From Porphyra umbilicalis (lineage: Eukaryota > Rhodophyta > Bangiophyceae > Bangiales > Bangiaceae): a stretch of 64,000 nucleotides of DNA. Below the pieces are notes generated by a model. The model saw nothing but the letters and a program-made list of their open reading frames with translations. It did not search any database and was not told the origin of the DNA. Location: NCBI GenBank assembly GCA_002049455.2, contig KV919092.1:1-64000 (forward strand). The letters are read 5' to 3'. The translations under genes were made by a program, and so were the position numbers. Shown here in pieces: positions 1-10,559 of the stretch (position 1 is the first letter of the stretch; each line of letters starts with the position of its first letter).

Positions 1-277
1 CGGCCCGCATGAATAGGTCGGCCGCGCAGCGAGCAAAAAAAATAAAGGCACGTGATGAGTCGTCGACTCCGCGCACGCACACGGCAACGGGGCGTCCCGC
101 CGCGGCGGCCACGCGTCCCGCCACGGCTGCTTGGCGGCGCCCCTCCGTGACAGCCCGCTCTCCCATCGCGACAGCCGCTACCACCCAACCAGCCGCCATT
201 ATCGGTGTTTCCCCCCGCTCTCCCCCGACTCTGCCCACGGCCGCCGCCCCCCCCCCCCCACCCCCCCCCGCACGTAC

Positions 278-1356
278 CTGTACATTCCCCACCGGTCGTG
301 TGTGTCCGGGCAGGCGCGCCACCTGCCGTCGGTGCCCCACCGACCACACGCGCACGTCCCCCGACGCCGTGCCGAGCAGCACCCGCCACCCATCCGGCGT
401 AAACGACGCGGCCGTGCCTTCGCTGGCGCCGCTGAGCGTCTGCAAGACGACCCCCGAAAAAGCGTCGAGGAGCACCACCCCCGACGGGGTGCTGAGGAGC
501 ACCAACCGCCCGTCGGGCGAAAATGCAAACGCCCGCACGCCCGGCGCGTCGGGTCTGTCGCGGCGCCGCGGGGGCCGGCGCGCGGGGGCGCCCCCCCCCC
601 ACCCCCCAACGGCGCGGCGGGGCCGGGCGCGACGGTCGTCCCCGCCGCCACGGGCGAACGGGTGGCAGCCGCGGCGGCGGCGGCGGCACCGCTCTGCTCC
701 CGCACCATCCACGTGCAAAAGGGCCCCGCGTCGGCCTTGCGCTCGTCAAACAGCCGCACGACGGTGAGGGGGTTCCCCCCCCCCGGGTGCACGTCCGGGT
801 GGGCGGTGGCAAAGACCACCCCCGACGGGTCGTACGCGACGGCCGAGCGCCCGCGAACGCCCCGCACGAGGCCCCGCGGGGACGTGGACGACACATCCCA
901 CAACCGCACCGTGCCGTCGAGCGACGCCGACGCAAAGGCGCCAAAGCCGGCGCCGGCGCCGCCGCCGCCAGGGCCGATGCCCCCACCAGCGCCAGCCGGG
1001 GGCAGGACCGCGAGGCTCGTCACGCACCCCCGATGGCCGACAAACGACCGGTGCACAGCCGTCGTGTTGATCGACAGCATGCGGATGGTGTCGTCAAACC
1101 CATTGGCCGCCCCGACGAGCAGGTCGTCCGGGCCGGTGGGGAGGAAGGCCAGCTGCCCCGCCCCAAAATGTTTGACGTCCACGGGGCGCCTGCCGGCGGG
1201 CGTCCCCCGCGTCACCGAGTGCACGTGCAGGGCAGCGTCGTGGGCAGAGGAGACGACCATGCCCCCATCGGGGGAGATGGTCAAGCAGTCGACAGGGCAG
1301 AACGTGCGGGGAAAGACAGACACGCGCTTGAGGCGCCGAATCGACTCGTCCGTCAT
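278..1356 (-). CDS. WDR82: WDR82/Swd2-like WD40-repeat protein (3' end beyond window)
   Basis: WD40 propeller protein of the WDR82/Swd2 type, in known family members a subunit of Set1/COMPASS H3K4 methyltransferase and of PNUTS-PP1 termination complexes in the nucleus. The reading from ATG 1356 (TDESIRRLKRVSVF) parallels the family N-terminus. It is followed by DDTIRMLSIN, SFVGHRGCVTSLAV, SLDGTVRLWDV, VVRLFDERKADAGPF, and, in another frame, GVRAFAFSPDGRLVLLSTPS, SFTPDGWRVLLGTASGDVRV and QVARLPGHTRPVGNV, which together follow WDR82 blade order. The frame changes between about 700 and 540, in or near the C/G homopolymers at 590-605; this may be an intron, an assembly indel or a real lesion. A GT donor (CAG|GTACGTG, read on the minus strand) ends the exon at 278, so the last blade should lie left of the window. 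An ATG at 1410 is an alternative start. The family assignment is fairly sure; the exon structure is not. Confidence 0.72.
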
Positions 1357-1410
1357 GGCAATGGGGGGGGTGCCGACGGGCAGCGTCACGGCTGGGCCGC
1401 CAAAGGGCAT

Positions 1411-2591
1411 GGGGTAAGGGAGGGGGGGGCGGGGCATGGACTTTCGCCTCCCGCGCATGGTGGAGCAGCACGAGTGAAGAGGTGGGGATGGACACGAGAA
1501 GGGAGAGCCGGGCTGGCAAAGAGGAGGCACAGTTGACGTAAAGAGGGTGTACGGTACTTGCTTGGGGTGATACAGAGGAGGCGGCGGGGCTGAGGAGACA
1601 GGGGTTGGGGTATAGAGCAAGTGGACGAACAAGGAAACGACGGGCGGGAATGTTGGCGGCATGGCACGAACAAGAAGCACCCAAATCCGCTGGTTTTGGT
1701 GAAAATACACGGTTGCCTTCTCTTCAAATGGGCGCAACGCGAAACATTCCGCTGCCAGACACGAGCGTGGAGCACGTCATACAGGCATGTGAGTCGATAT
1801 CTATCACGCGATAGTGATCGCCATAATTGTCTCGAAATCACCGAAATCATGCAAGCAAGCGCTGATGATGATCGTCTGTGGGCCACGTGTTCGTATTTAA
1901 TATGAAGAAATATCTGTCATGCAGCAAGTGGAACAAGCGGGTCCTGGACTCGCTGTCACCGCCTCCGACGGTCTTTCCCTGCGGAGCTCGCCTGCTCAAT
2001 GCCCCTGCTGCACTACCGGCATGTGCGCACCCGACCGCCGCCTTGCAGGTGGGAGGAGTGCTGCTATATGCCATGCTACACTCTTGCTCGGCCGCACGCC
2101 GCGTGGCGGCGGCCGCCGCTATCGCCGTCGTGATGGCGTGTGTCGGTTCGGCGGTCGTCGCCGCCGCCTTTCCGCCCACATGCGTGCCATCTCTTCGCAA
2201 ACTGGTCGCCGTTTCTCCTCCCCCCGGCATTCCCGAGGGCAATGCCTCTTAGACCCCAAACCTGGTGAGGGTGGCCGTGTGGCAATCGCGGTCGGCCCAT
2301 AGCCACCCCCCCGGAATCCCCACACATCGCTCTGGCCTTCCCACATGGCAAAACGTCGTTTGTGTCCCACCCCCGGTTAGTCACCACTGCTCACGTGAGT
2401 TAGCGTGGAGTCCGGGACACTCATTGGGTGAGCCAGCGACACAAGATCCGCGACATCCGGCCAATACCAACAGCCGCTAGCGGCTGTTTAGGAAGGACAC
2501 GAGTGCTCGCCTCTCAGGCCCGTTCTTAGTTGGAGGTTCGTGTGATGTGACGAGCGCTGCGGGGCATCCGATTGGCTAACCTCTGTGACAG
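1411..2591. other. Intergenic, no supported gene
   Basis: This is 5' flank of the WD40 gene. An open frame at 1878-2252 (+) is Ala-rich, matches nothing I know and overlaps equally plausible frames on the other strand, so it is not called. Confidence 0.4.
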
Positions 2592-2636
2592 TGTGACGAA
2601 CGTACGTACGCGGACGGGCCGCGTACGTTCGTCACA
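2592..2636. repeat. Hairpin-forming inverted repeat
   Basis: Left arm 2592-2613 pairs with right arm 2619-2636 over 18 bp; a 4-nt duplication bulges in the left arm, and the loop (2614-2618) is 5 nt. The sequence is seen directly; its function is unknown. Confidence 0.8.
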
Positions 2637-2685
2637 GTGATCACAACGCAAGTCCACTGCTGCGACAATGAAGGACAAAATAGAA

Positions 2686-2850
2686 GTATTGCAGTCTGCT
2701 CAATTTTGCCGGTCCGGGCCGGGACAGAACGCAATCAGGACAGACTCTCAGCCATCCACTCAGCCGGATACGACCTGATGGCCAATAGGATTCCGTCCTG
2801 ATTGCGTTCTGTTCCGGCTCAGGCAGGCAAAATTCAGCAGACTGCAATAC
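2686..2850. repeat. MITE-like foldback element
   Basis: Arms 2686-2740 and 2796-2850 are inverted copies of about 55 bp with only a few mismatches and small indels around a 55-bp centre. No coding content. This looks like a small non-autonomous foldback or MITE unit. Confidence 0.8.
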
Positions 2851-3752
2851 GTGCTGTCGATCAAAAATGTTGTCGAGGTGGGAGCGTCGCTCAAACTTGC
2901 GGTCTGAAGACGCCACGGCGGACGCAACACCCACCCCAAGGACACGGACCCGAGGTGCCCCTCTCGCCCAGCTTGGCGTCAGGTGTGCGCCGGCACACCC
3001 GACGCCGCAGCTGGGGAGAAGCTGGGGAGAAGCACAGCTAGGGAGAACGTCACGGAAGGGAATGGGGGGGGGGGCGTATGGCGCTGACAGTCAACGTGGC
3101 GGGGTTTACACGACAAAAGGGGTAGACGGCGGGCGCTGGTCGGCTGGCCTTGGCCGAAGCGAGGACTGGACAAGCAGTGTGGATCGCAGTTCGCGTTACA
3201 AGTGCCATCATTGTTCGCAACAATTTCTCCGTATTAATACCGCGTCACACCAAGGCACTGGCGCGTGTTCGTTTCTTAGATTTTTTGCCATCACACGAAC
3301 GGGCACAGCACAGGAAGCTCAACTAAGAACGGGCCTCACTGTGCTGTGGCGCATGTGCGCAACCTCAGGGGGCTGGCTGCTCCTCGGCGTGGTCCATCGC
3401 GCTTGTCGCTTGCCATCGGGCGGCCAGCTTGGTAGGTGGCACGGCTGCCGAGGTGCCTGTGCTGCCCGCCCTATGGTCAGCAGACGCGGCCGCCGTCCTC
3501 CCGCTCTCCTCCTGCCCTCCTTTCGTTCTCCTCCTGCCGCGTGCTGCCTTTTGCTGTTTGGTGTAGTCATCGCGTCCGCCCGCGCGCAACCGCTGCGGTC
3601 TGGGACATTCACGTGTCTTTGTTCCAGGCTGCTTCTCCCCCATCGGTGCGTCAAAGACGGCCTGCAGTATTAAGTGTTTGTGGTTGCCGACGCGCGCATT
3701 GCCTACCGTGGTCGCCGGTGTCGCATTCCGCAGAGCGCCTGGTGCGGGCGCC
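2851..3752. other. Intergenic / upstream of K+ channel gene
   Basis: A long + frame (2867-3673) crosses this region but has no recognisable domain and biased low-complexity content. It probably contains the 5' UTR and promoter of the channel gene. Confidence 0.4.
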
Positions 3753-5485
3753 ATGGCCAGCCCCTTGCCGGTGGATGAGCGGTCGTCCCTGCTGCAACGG
3801 TCGGCGGAAGGGGTGGCCGACAAGGCGAGCCGCAAAGGTTTTGCAGCCTTCGAGGCAGGCCCAGACTGGCAGGCGGGCGACGACGGCGGCGGTGGTGGCG
3901 GCAGGGACGCGGGCGCCGTCACCCGCTCGTTCACCCTCTTCCCCCTGCGTGGCCAATCCCGCGAGCGCTACTTTGCCCGCCGCTCTCAGACGGGTGGCGG
4001 GGGCTTGGCCCCTTTCGGCAGTGGTGATGGCGGCGTCAATGGAGGCGGCGGCGGTCACGGTCCGTCGGCGCACCGGCGCCAGCGGGTCGCACGCATGGCT
4101 GCGCGGCTCGGCCTTTCGGCCAAGGCGCGGGAAAAGCTGGACGCCCAACTGGAGGCGGCGGGCCAGCCTGAGGCGGCCGCCGGCTCTGGCGCCGTGTTGG
4201 TGGACGGGGGGTCAGACGCCAGAGGTGACGACTATGTCCGCAGCGTGGCCGGCGCAGGCCGCGACGAGGTGGCCGAGGACGTTGACGAGCGCGTTGCAGC
4301 GCTGCTCTCCTCTCTAGCGGAGGAGGAGGAGAGCACCGCACGTCTGCTGGCGCTGTCGACGGCGGCGGTGGCGGCGCACATTGCGACGGCGGTGGTCGTG
4401 TACCACGTGTTGGAGGGGTGGTCATGGACGGACTGTGTCTACTTTACTGTCGTGTCGGTGCGTTGCGGTGAAAGGGCGAGCAGGTGTGGGGAGTGCGAGG
4501 GAACGCGCGTGGAGCATGTGGACGGGCTGTGGGGGTATGTTCTTCGTCGTGCAGTGTTGCGCTTGGCGTGCCAAAAGCTCACCTTTCCTCTTGCTCCTGT
4601 TGGCTCTGCTCCTTTCTTGTCCCGTGCCTGGCTGGTTTGGTGTCTCTACACGTGTCGCACACGCCCTCCGCTGTCAATCTTCAGCTCCTCACTGTTGGTT
4701 TTGGTGATCTAGTGCCGACGCACAACTCGACCAAGATATTTACCTGCTGCTTCGCGTTTGTGTCGATTGCGTTGATCACCGCAGCGCTCAACTTCATCAT
4801 TGGCTTCATCGTCGACCGGCAGGAGGAGATGGTGCTCGGAAGCCTGTTTGACAGGGAAGCCGCCGCTGCCGAAGGCGAGACGAACAACCACCCCCAAAAC
4901 TCCTTCTCCACCGTGGCGTCGGACGTGGAGAACCCTGACGACAACGACGAGGCGGCGGCGTCCGCCGACTACGTGACGGCGGGGGAGCGACACGAATTGA
5001 TCGTGGCCACGACGCTGTACCTGCTCGTTCTCGTCTGTGGCGCAGTCGTTTTTTCCCTCCTCCAGGGCCTTTCGGTCGTCGACGCTGTGTACCTGGTGTG
5101 CATGAGCGCTACGACGATTGGATTTGGAGACCTCGACCCGTCCACGCCCACGTCGCGCCTCTTTGCCACCGTCTGGTTGATTTTCTCGACGCTCGGCCTG
5201 GCCAAGGTGCTCGCCGACTACACCGACACGCGGTTGCGGGCCAAACAGCGCCGCGCGTCGGCGCGGCTGCTCTCCGCCAACCTAACCGAGTCGGACTTTC
5301 AGTTGCTCGACCAGGACGGGGATGGGACGGTGAGCAACCTCGAGTACATGAGAATGATGCTGCTCAAGACTGGCAAGGTGCGGCAGGAGGACCTTGATGA
5401 GATCCAGCGCAGCTTCGCCCGCCTGGACCGGGATGGGTCTGGTAACATTGATCGGCACGAGATGCTGCACGCTTCGAATCCGTAG
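3753..5485 (+). CDS. Two-pore domain K+ channel with two EF hands (TPK/KCO-like)
   Basis: Potassium channel with two pore domains, of the plant/algal TPK type, usually vacuolar and Ca2+-regulated. Coding sequence is join(3753..4457, 4685..5485), 501 aa. The 227-nt intron has donor GTGCGT and acceptor CAG, and joining it makes the first pore helix and filter YFTVVSLLTVGFGD; the exon-2 frame follows in phase. Residues 1-210 are a long soluble N-terminus with a basic patch. TM1 (about 215-230), filter 1 TVGFGD, TM2 (SIALITAALNFIIGFIVD), an acidic linker, TM3 (LYLLVLVCGAVVFSLL), filter 2 TIGFGD (about 378) and TM4 follow. Two canonical EF-hand loops, DQDGDGTVSNLE and DRDGSGNIDRHE, lie near the C-terminus. 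An ATG at 3753 opens the only Met-initiated version. The gene is convergent with the LeuRS gene, with 267 bp between the stops. Confidence 0.93.
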
Positions 5486-5752
5486 CAGTTGCAGAGATGG
5501 GGGGGGGAGCGGAGACCCACCGACTGCGTGGAGCGACAGGACGTGCGGCTGTGTAGTAGCCTTGTTTGTCGGGCCGGCCAGCCGGGCGAGTGGGGAATGC
5601 CCAAAAAAGCTACTGGGGAATGCGCAGCGTCCAGTGACCAAGAATTCAGAGGCCAAACGATGCGTACACACAAACAGACGGGGACCTCCAACATTCGACA
5701 GACCCTCACGCATCCCCCGTAAACACACGCTCGACGCGTCAGCGCCCCTACA

Positions 5753-8700
5753 CTACGCCGCTCCTGCTTGCGGGTCGTGCCGCAGCTCAAACGCCGGTTT
5801 TCCAGGCAAGGCGTCGGCGGCGGCGCCCTCGGACGATGCCAGCGCGTCGACGACCTCTAGGGCCACCAAGTCCAGCTGATCGACCACAAACGTGCGGTTC
5901 TCCTCCAGCACGTCCCGCTCCACAAACGGCAGCGTGCGGGTCAGCGCGCCGACGCCCGTCGATAGCACCTCGTCGCGCACCATGGCCACAAACGGCATGA
6001 CGCGCTTCATGTTTTTCTTCCAGCCCGCTTGGATGTCGCCTGGCATCGCCACCTTGACGCGGGCGGGAAGGTCCGCCGCAAACGATCCCGCCTCTCCGTC
6101 CCAGGCGCCGCGCAGGGTGTCGAGCGCGGCGCGCTGCCACGTGGGCGTCTCAACGCACACGTGCACGCGGAGGGTGTTGAGGCGAGGCGCGTCCGCCGCG
6201 GGCGCGCCCTTGCCCTTTCCCCGCGCCTTTTTGGGTTGTTGGGCGACGCGCACGCGGTGGAGGAGGTCGTCGAGGTAGGCAGCCGCCTCGAGCAGCGCGC
6301 CGTCGCTGTCCGACACGGTCGCCGCCGGCCAGCGGGCGTGCATGACCGACTCGGTTTTGCCGAGGCCGACCGCCCACAGCTTCTCCGCCACGTGGGGGCA
6401 GATGGGCGCGAGCATGACCGTTTGGGCTTCGACAAAGCGGCGGAAGAGCGACCGCCGCATGCGCGTGAGTGTGTCGGTCGTCTTGTCCGCCCCGACCGCC
6501 ACGCGGTAAATGCCGACGGCGGCCTGCATTTCGTGAAAGCCGACCTTGAGCGCCTCCCGGTAGAGCATCTTGTCGTACGCCACGTTGGTGGCGACCAACG
6601 CCTTTTCCAACTGCGCCCCAAACACCCGGTCCGCAAACCGCGGCGGCGTCTCGTCGCCGACCATGCCGTCGGCAACGGACGCGCCGTCCGTCACCAGCGT
6701 TAGGAGGGCGGTGAGCTTGAGCACCGCGTCGTCCGCGGTCGCCTTGGCGAAGTTGGCGTCCTCCCCCGTGTCCCCCGCGTCGGCGAGCGCAAAGCGCACG
6801 GCGTCGGCTGAGTACTTGGCGACGCCCTCCCGCAGCGTCATGAAGTTGCCCGTCGACTTGGACATCTTGTCCGCGTTGAGCAGCAGGTGCCCATTGGTCC
6901 GCACCGCCCGCGGCCAGTGCTCTTTCGGGAAGACCGCCACGTGGGTGTAGATGAAGAAGGACAAGTGGTTGCGAATGAGATCTTTGCCGCTGACCCGCAA
7001 GTCCACCGGGTACCAGTAGCAAAACTCGCGGCGGAGCGCGTCGGCCACGTCGGCGGGCACGGGCAGGCCCGCCGGGTCGCCCTGCCCGAGCAGCACGTAA
7101 TCCCAAACCGCGTCGGTCATGTCGGTGGCGGCCACACCGGCGGGCCCCGGCTTGGCCCCGTCCATGTTGGACGTCCCACCCTGCAGCAGGTGCGCGACGG
7201 TGTAAAAGGCCATGTAGATGGTCGAGTCGGAGAGCGACTCGACGAGCCACCGCTCGTCCCACGGCAGGCGGGTGCCGAGGCCAAACTGGCGGGAGCAGCC
7301 CCACTCGCGGAGCCACGCGAGGGCCTCCTCAAAGCGGGACCGCGTCTCGGGCGCGTACGTCTCCATAGCGGCGAGGGCGCCCTCCGTCGCCGACCGCCAC
7401 TCGTCCTCCCCGTACGTCAGGTACCACTGGTCGCTCCACGCGACGACGCACTCGGCGCCCGAGCGGGACATGACCGTCTTTTCCGGCTCGGCGTAGGAGA
7501 CCGCCGTGCCGTCGGCCAGCATCTCGGCGCGGATGAGCGGCTTGGCCGCCTCCACGCCCATCCCCTCGTGGGTGCCGACGAGGAGGGTGCCCGAGTAGAA
7601 GCCCTTTTTGTACACGTCCTCCTTGGCCGCGTCGAGGGCGACGCGGTCGTTTTGGCTCTTTACCCCAAACTGGTCGCACGCGGCGACCGCCGCCAGGTCC
7701 CCATACCCGGGCGTGTGGATGATGGGGATGGGCGTCACGCCCTCCACCCACGCGTCGTCGACGCCGAGCTTGGCCCGCAGCGGCTGCTTCTCCTGCAAGT
7801 CCCGCAAGCCCCGATAATCGTCGGGCGCGTCAGACGGAACAGACGTGACGACGCCCGTGCCTTTGGCCATGGAGACGGTCAGCAGGGGCAGCACCCGGAT
7901 GGTGCGTGGCGCCCGGGGCGAGCGCAGCGACAGGCCCAGCAGCTGCTCGCCGGTGAGCGTGGCGACCGGGTCGGGGACGACGCCAAAGGCCGCCTCGTCG
8001 GCGGAAAACAGCGCCTGGTGCGCCATGTTGGCCGCCGCGTGCGGGGAAACCACCCACAGCGTGCCGGCCGCGTCGGGGTAGACCCCGTACTGCCCCGTCG
8101 GGAGCACCCACACGTTGGTCTGCCCGTACATGGTTTCCGCCCGCAGCGTTGCGGCGGCGAGAATCACCCTTTTCCCCTCAAAGGCGGCCGGCAGGCGCCC
8201 CGCCGGGCACTCCTCGGGCACAACCTCCATCTTGATGAGCGTGTACTCTTGGGGGCCGATGCCCTCCCCCGACGCGCGGTCGTGGTCCGCGCACGGCTGC
8301 CCGTCGACGGTCGACCAAACGGCCAAGCGTTTGCCAAACTTGACCTTGCCCCGCCCCCGCAGCGTGTTGAGCTGCCACCGCACAAACGAGTCGTAGTAGG
8401 CATTGACGTTGGTCGTGATAAAGGCGCGGCGCCAGTCGACCTTGACGCCGAGCGCGCGCACGTCCGCCACGCCCTCGGCGGGGAAGAAGCGGAGCCAGGT
8501 CAGCGGGTCGGCAAACGAGGGGATGTCCACTGCCGGGATGCCCGACTGCGCCAGGATCTCCCACTGGTACTTGGCCTTGCCGGCCTTGGCGGCGACCTTG
8601 GATTTGCCGCCGCGGGCGGCGGGCGCGCCTGCCGCCGCCGCCTGTGCCGACGCCCCCGCCGCCCCCTCGTCATCGCGGGGAAACACCGGCGGGGTGCCAA

Positions 8701-9022
8701 ACTTTTCCATCTCCCGCCGCAGCTTGTCGGCACACGCCTGGATGGGCATGCCCGTGCAGTGAAAGGCAAACGGGTAGAGGCACCGGTCGCCGCGGAGGCG
8801 GCGGTAGCCAACGGCAAACTCAGCCTTGGAGAGGGAAAAGGCGTGGCCCAAGTGCAGAAAGCCGTTCATGTAGGGGTAGGGGAAGGTCACCAGGAACTTG
8901 GGCGGGGGGGGGGCGCCTTCGGCGGCCGCCGGCGCGTCCTCCTCAAAGATCTTTTCAGCCTCCCAGCGGGCTTGCGCCTCGGCCTGCAGCACGAGGAGTT
9001 CATCGCGGCGTTTGGTCGACAT
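5753..9022 (-). CDS. LARS1: Leucyl-tRNA synthetase, cytosolic (archaeal/eukaryotic) type
   Basis: Class I aminoacyl-tRNA synthetase charging tRNA-Leu. From ATG 9022 it is 1089 aa without an intron, close to other cytosolic LeuRS. Visible motifs are FPYPYMNGFLHLGHAF (HIGH motif, residues 57-60), the CP1 editing domain with ATLRAETMYGQTNVWV (about 290) and GTGVVTSVPSDAPDDY (about 385), a WSDQWY stretch, the catalytic loop KMSKSTGNF (about 718), and an anticodon-binding helical domain followed by a C-terminal extension. The frame stays open upstream to a Met at 9211, giving a 63-residue Ala/Val-rich extension through a G/C homopolymer that encodes poly-Pro. That could be a targeting extension or simply 5' UTR, and I favour 9022. 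The antisense 809-codon frame over this gene is a shadow. The stop is TAG. Confidence 0.95.
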   Translation of the reverse strand: MSTKRRDELLVLQAEAQARWEAEKIFEEDAPAAAEGAPPPPKFLVTFPYPYMNGFLHLGHAFSLSKAEFAVGYRRLRGDRCLYPFAFHCTGMPIQACADKLRREMEKFGTPPVFPRDDEGAAGASAQAAAAGAPAARGGKSKVAAKAGKAKYQWEILAQSGIPAVDIPSFADPLTWLRFFPAEGVADVRALGVKVDWRRAFITTNVNAYYDSFVRWQLNTLRGRGKVKFGKRLAVWSTVDGQPCADHDRASGEGIGPQEYTLIKMEVVPEECPAGRLPAAFEGKRVILAAATLRAETMYGQTNVWVLPTGQYGVYPDAAGTLWVVSPHAAANMAHQALFSADEAAFGVVPDPVATLTGEQLLGLSLRSPRAPRTIRVLPLLTVSMAKGTGVVTSVPSDAPDDYRGLRDLQEKQPLRAKLGVDDAWVEGVTPIPIIHTPGYGDLAAVAACDQFGVKSQNDRVALDAAKEDVYKKGFYSGTLLVGTHEGMGVEAAKPLIRAEMLADGTAVSYAEPEKTVMSRSGAECVVAWSDQWYLTYGEDEWRSATEGALAAMETYAPETRSRFEEALAWLREWGCSRQFGLGTRLPWDERWLVESLSDSTIYMAFYTVAHLLQGGTSNMDGAKPGPAGVAATDMTDAVWDYVLLGQGDPAGLPVPADVADALRREFCYWYPVDLRVSGKDLIRNHLSFFIYTHVAVFPKEHWPRAVRTNGHLLLNADKMSKSTGNFMTLREGVAKYSADAVRFALADAGDTGEDANFAKATADDAVLKLTALLTLVTDGASVADGMVGDETPPRFADRVFGAQLEKALVATNVAYDKMLYREALKVGFHEMQAAVGIYRVAVGADKTTDTLTRMRRSLFRRFVEAQTVMLAPICPHVAEKLWAVGLGKTESVMHARWPAATVSDSDGALLEAAAYLDDLLHRVRVAQQPKKARGKGKGAPAADAPRLNTLRVHVCVETPTWQRAALDTLRGAWDGEAGSFAADLPARVKVAMPGDIQAGWKKNMKRVMPFVAMVRDEVLSTGVGALTRTLPFVERDVLEENRTFVVDQLDLVALEVVDALASSEGAAADALPGKPAFELRHDPQAGAA

Positions 9023-10559
9023 GGTGGGGGGCGGGGGGGGGGGGGGGGGGGGGGACCCGGCAAAGGCGACTGCAGCAGCGACAGCGGCGCCGGTCGCAGC
9101 GAGGACGGTAGCGGCAGCGACCGCCCCTCGACCGCCACGAGGGGCGATCCACCGGATCCGGTCCACGTCGACGCCCGTCGACGCAACGTCGGTGCTTTCA
9201 GAGCGTGGCAATTTTCGACATCAATGACTGAAAGCGCGTACGCGAAAACACCCTGGCATAGAGTTGTGCAGAGATCTAAGACCATCTATTTGTGTAAGTT
9301 TCGAAGCATCATTTAGGCTGGAAACATGCCGCGTCGAGCTTCACTTGGCACGTGGCTATATTTTTCATGCACTGCATTGGTTTATATTTTTTCATCTCCC
9401 TGCGGGCGTCCACGGGCAGGCGCGCGCGCCCGAGCCGTCCGCCCCGGAGCGCGCCGGCCCCCCACCGCAGAACAACTGTACAGCACTCCATACCATCATT
9501 TACCATAGTGCATCACCTGCTCCAGAGCGCTTATCACGTGCGGTACGCAACTGCATCAGGAGCAGTCGATGTGTGGCACGCGAATCGCTGCAGAGACAAC
9601 AGCTGCGAAGCAAAACAAGGTGCGCGAGCAACAGAGCAAACCAGAGACACATGCAGAGACGAACGAAGCAATATGCATTGTAGCCCTTATGTACACGGAC
9701 GCTCGTGCGCTTCAACTCCAAGCAGACAGCGGCCGAAAATTTAAATGAAGAGGGAAAAACGCCCCTCATGAAGATACAGAAAGATGCGGCCATCCACAGC
9801 AGCGTGAACAGCATCAACCCCCAACGCAGCCACCTCGAACTGCCCGTCCGCCGACGCGCCACCCAGGCGACGCCCTGCTTGCGACAGTCTTAAGTCACGC
9901 ACGGCTCGCCGACAGCCTCACCCCCCCCAGCCCTCCAGCCTCACACCGACGTCCGCCTCCGCCGCCGCTACCGCGCAGTTTACCCGGCCCCCGGGGCAAA
10001 CGCCACGCCACTCCCGCCCCCTCGTCCATGATGTCTAGGCTTGTTGCCAACAGCAAGCCTATCGCAACAGGGGGCGCGGGCGCAGGAGCCGCCGTCTCCG
10101 CCGTAGGGGCTGCCACCGGCAAGCCAGTGGCGTCCTCACCCCCCCCCCCTCCGGCCCCACGGCCCTCAACCCCTCCACAAACCCCCGAACGTACACCTCC
10201 ACAACCCCCCGAACGTATCCCCCGGTCCAGTCTCCTCCTTCCACGACCTACCGTGCGGTCAGCTGCGCGACCTCCCGCACGGCTAGTTTCGCCACCGCGA
10301 CACCACCACCCCCTCGCACGGACCACACGCACGGCGCCGCCCTCTTCTCGTTACAGGCCCGCGCACAGCACCACGCGGGCAGCTGCGTCACGCCACTCGC
10401 GACTGCCCGCTTCAGTCACTGCGCGCCGCGGTCACGCCACATTCCACGCGTCTCGGCTGTCCCCGATCTTGTCCCTCTCCTGCGCGTTCAAAACTAAAAA
10501 CGCGTTCGCAGAAATACCCTGGACTTGTTTACAACGTGCGAAGCAGCCGCCGACGACCA
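9023..10559. other. Intergenic; one weak single-TM ORF
   Basis: The LeuRS 5' flank contains a run of about 20 G at 9030-9052. A minus frame at 9500-9862 (120 codons) starts with a hydrophobic segment (GLMLFTLLWMAASFCIFM) and might be a small membrane protein, but nothing else supports it. Confidence 0.3.

Noticed and set aside
6887-9316. 809-codon + strand ORF
   Set aside because: It is antisense to LeuRS, whose motifs are unambiguous on the minus strand; GC-rich codons leave the opposite frame open.
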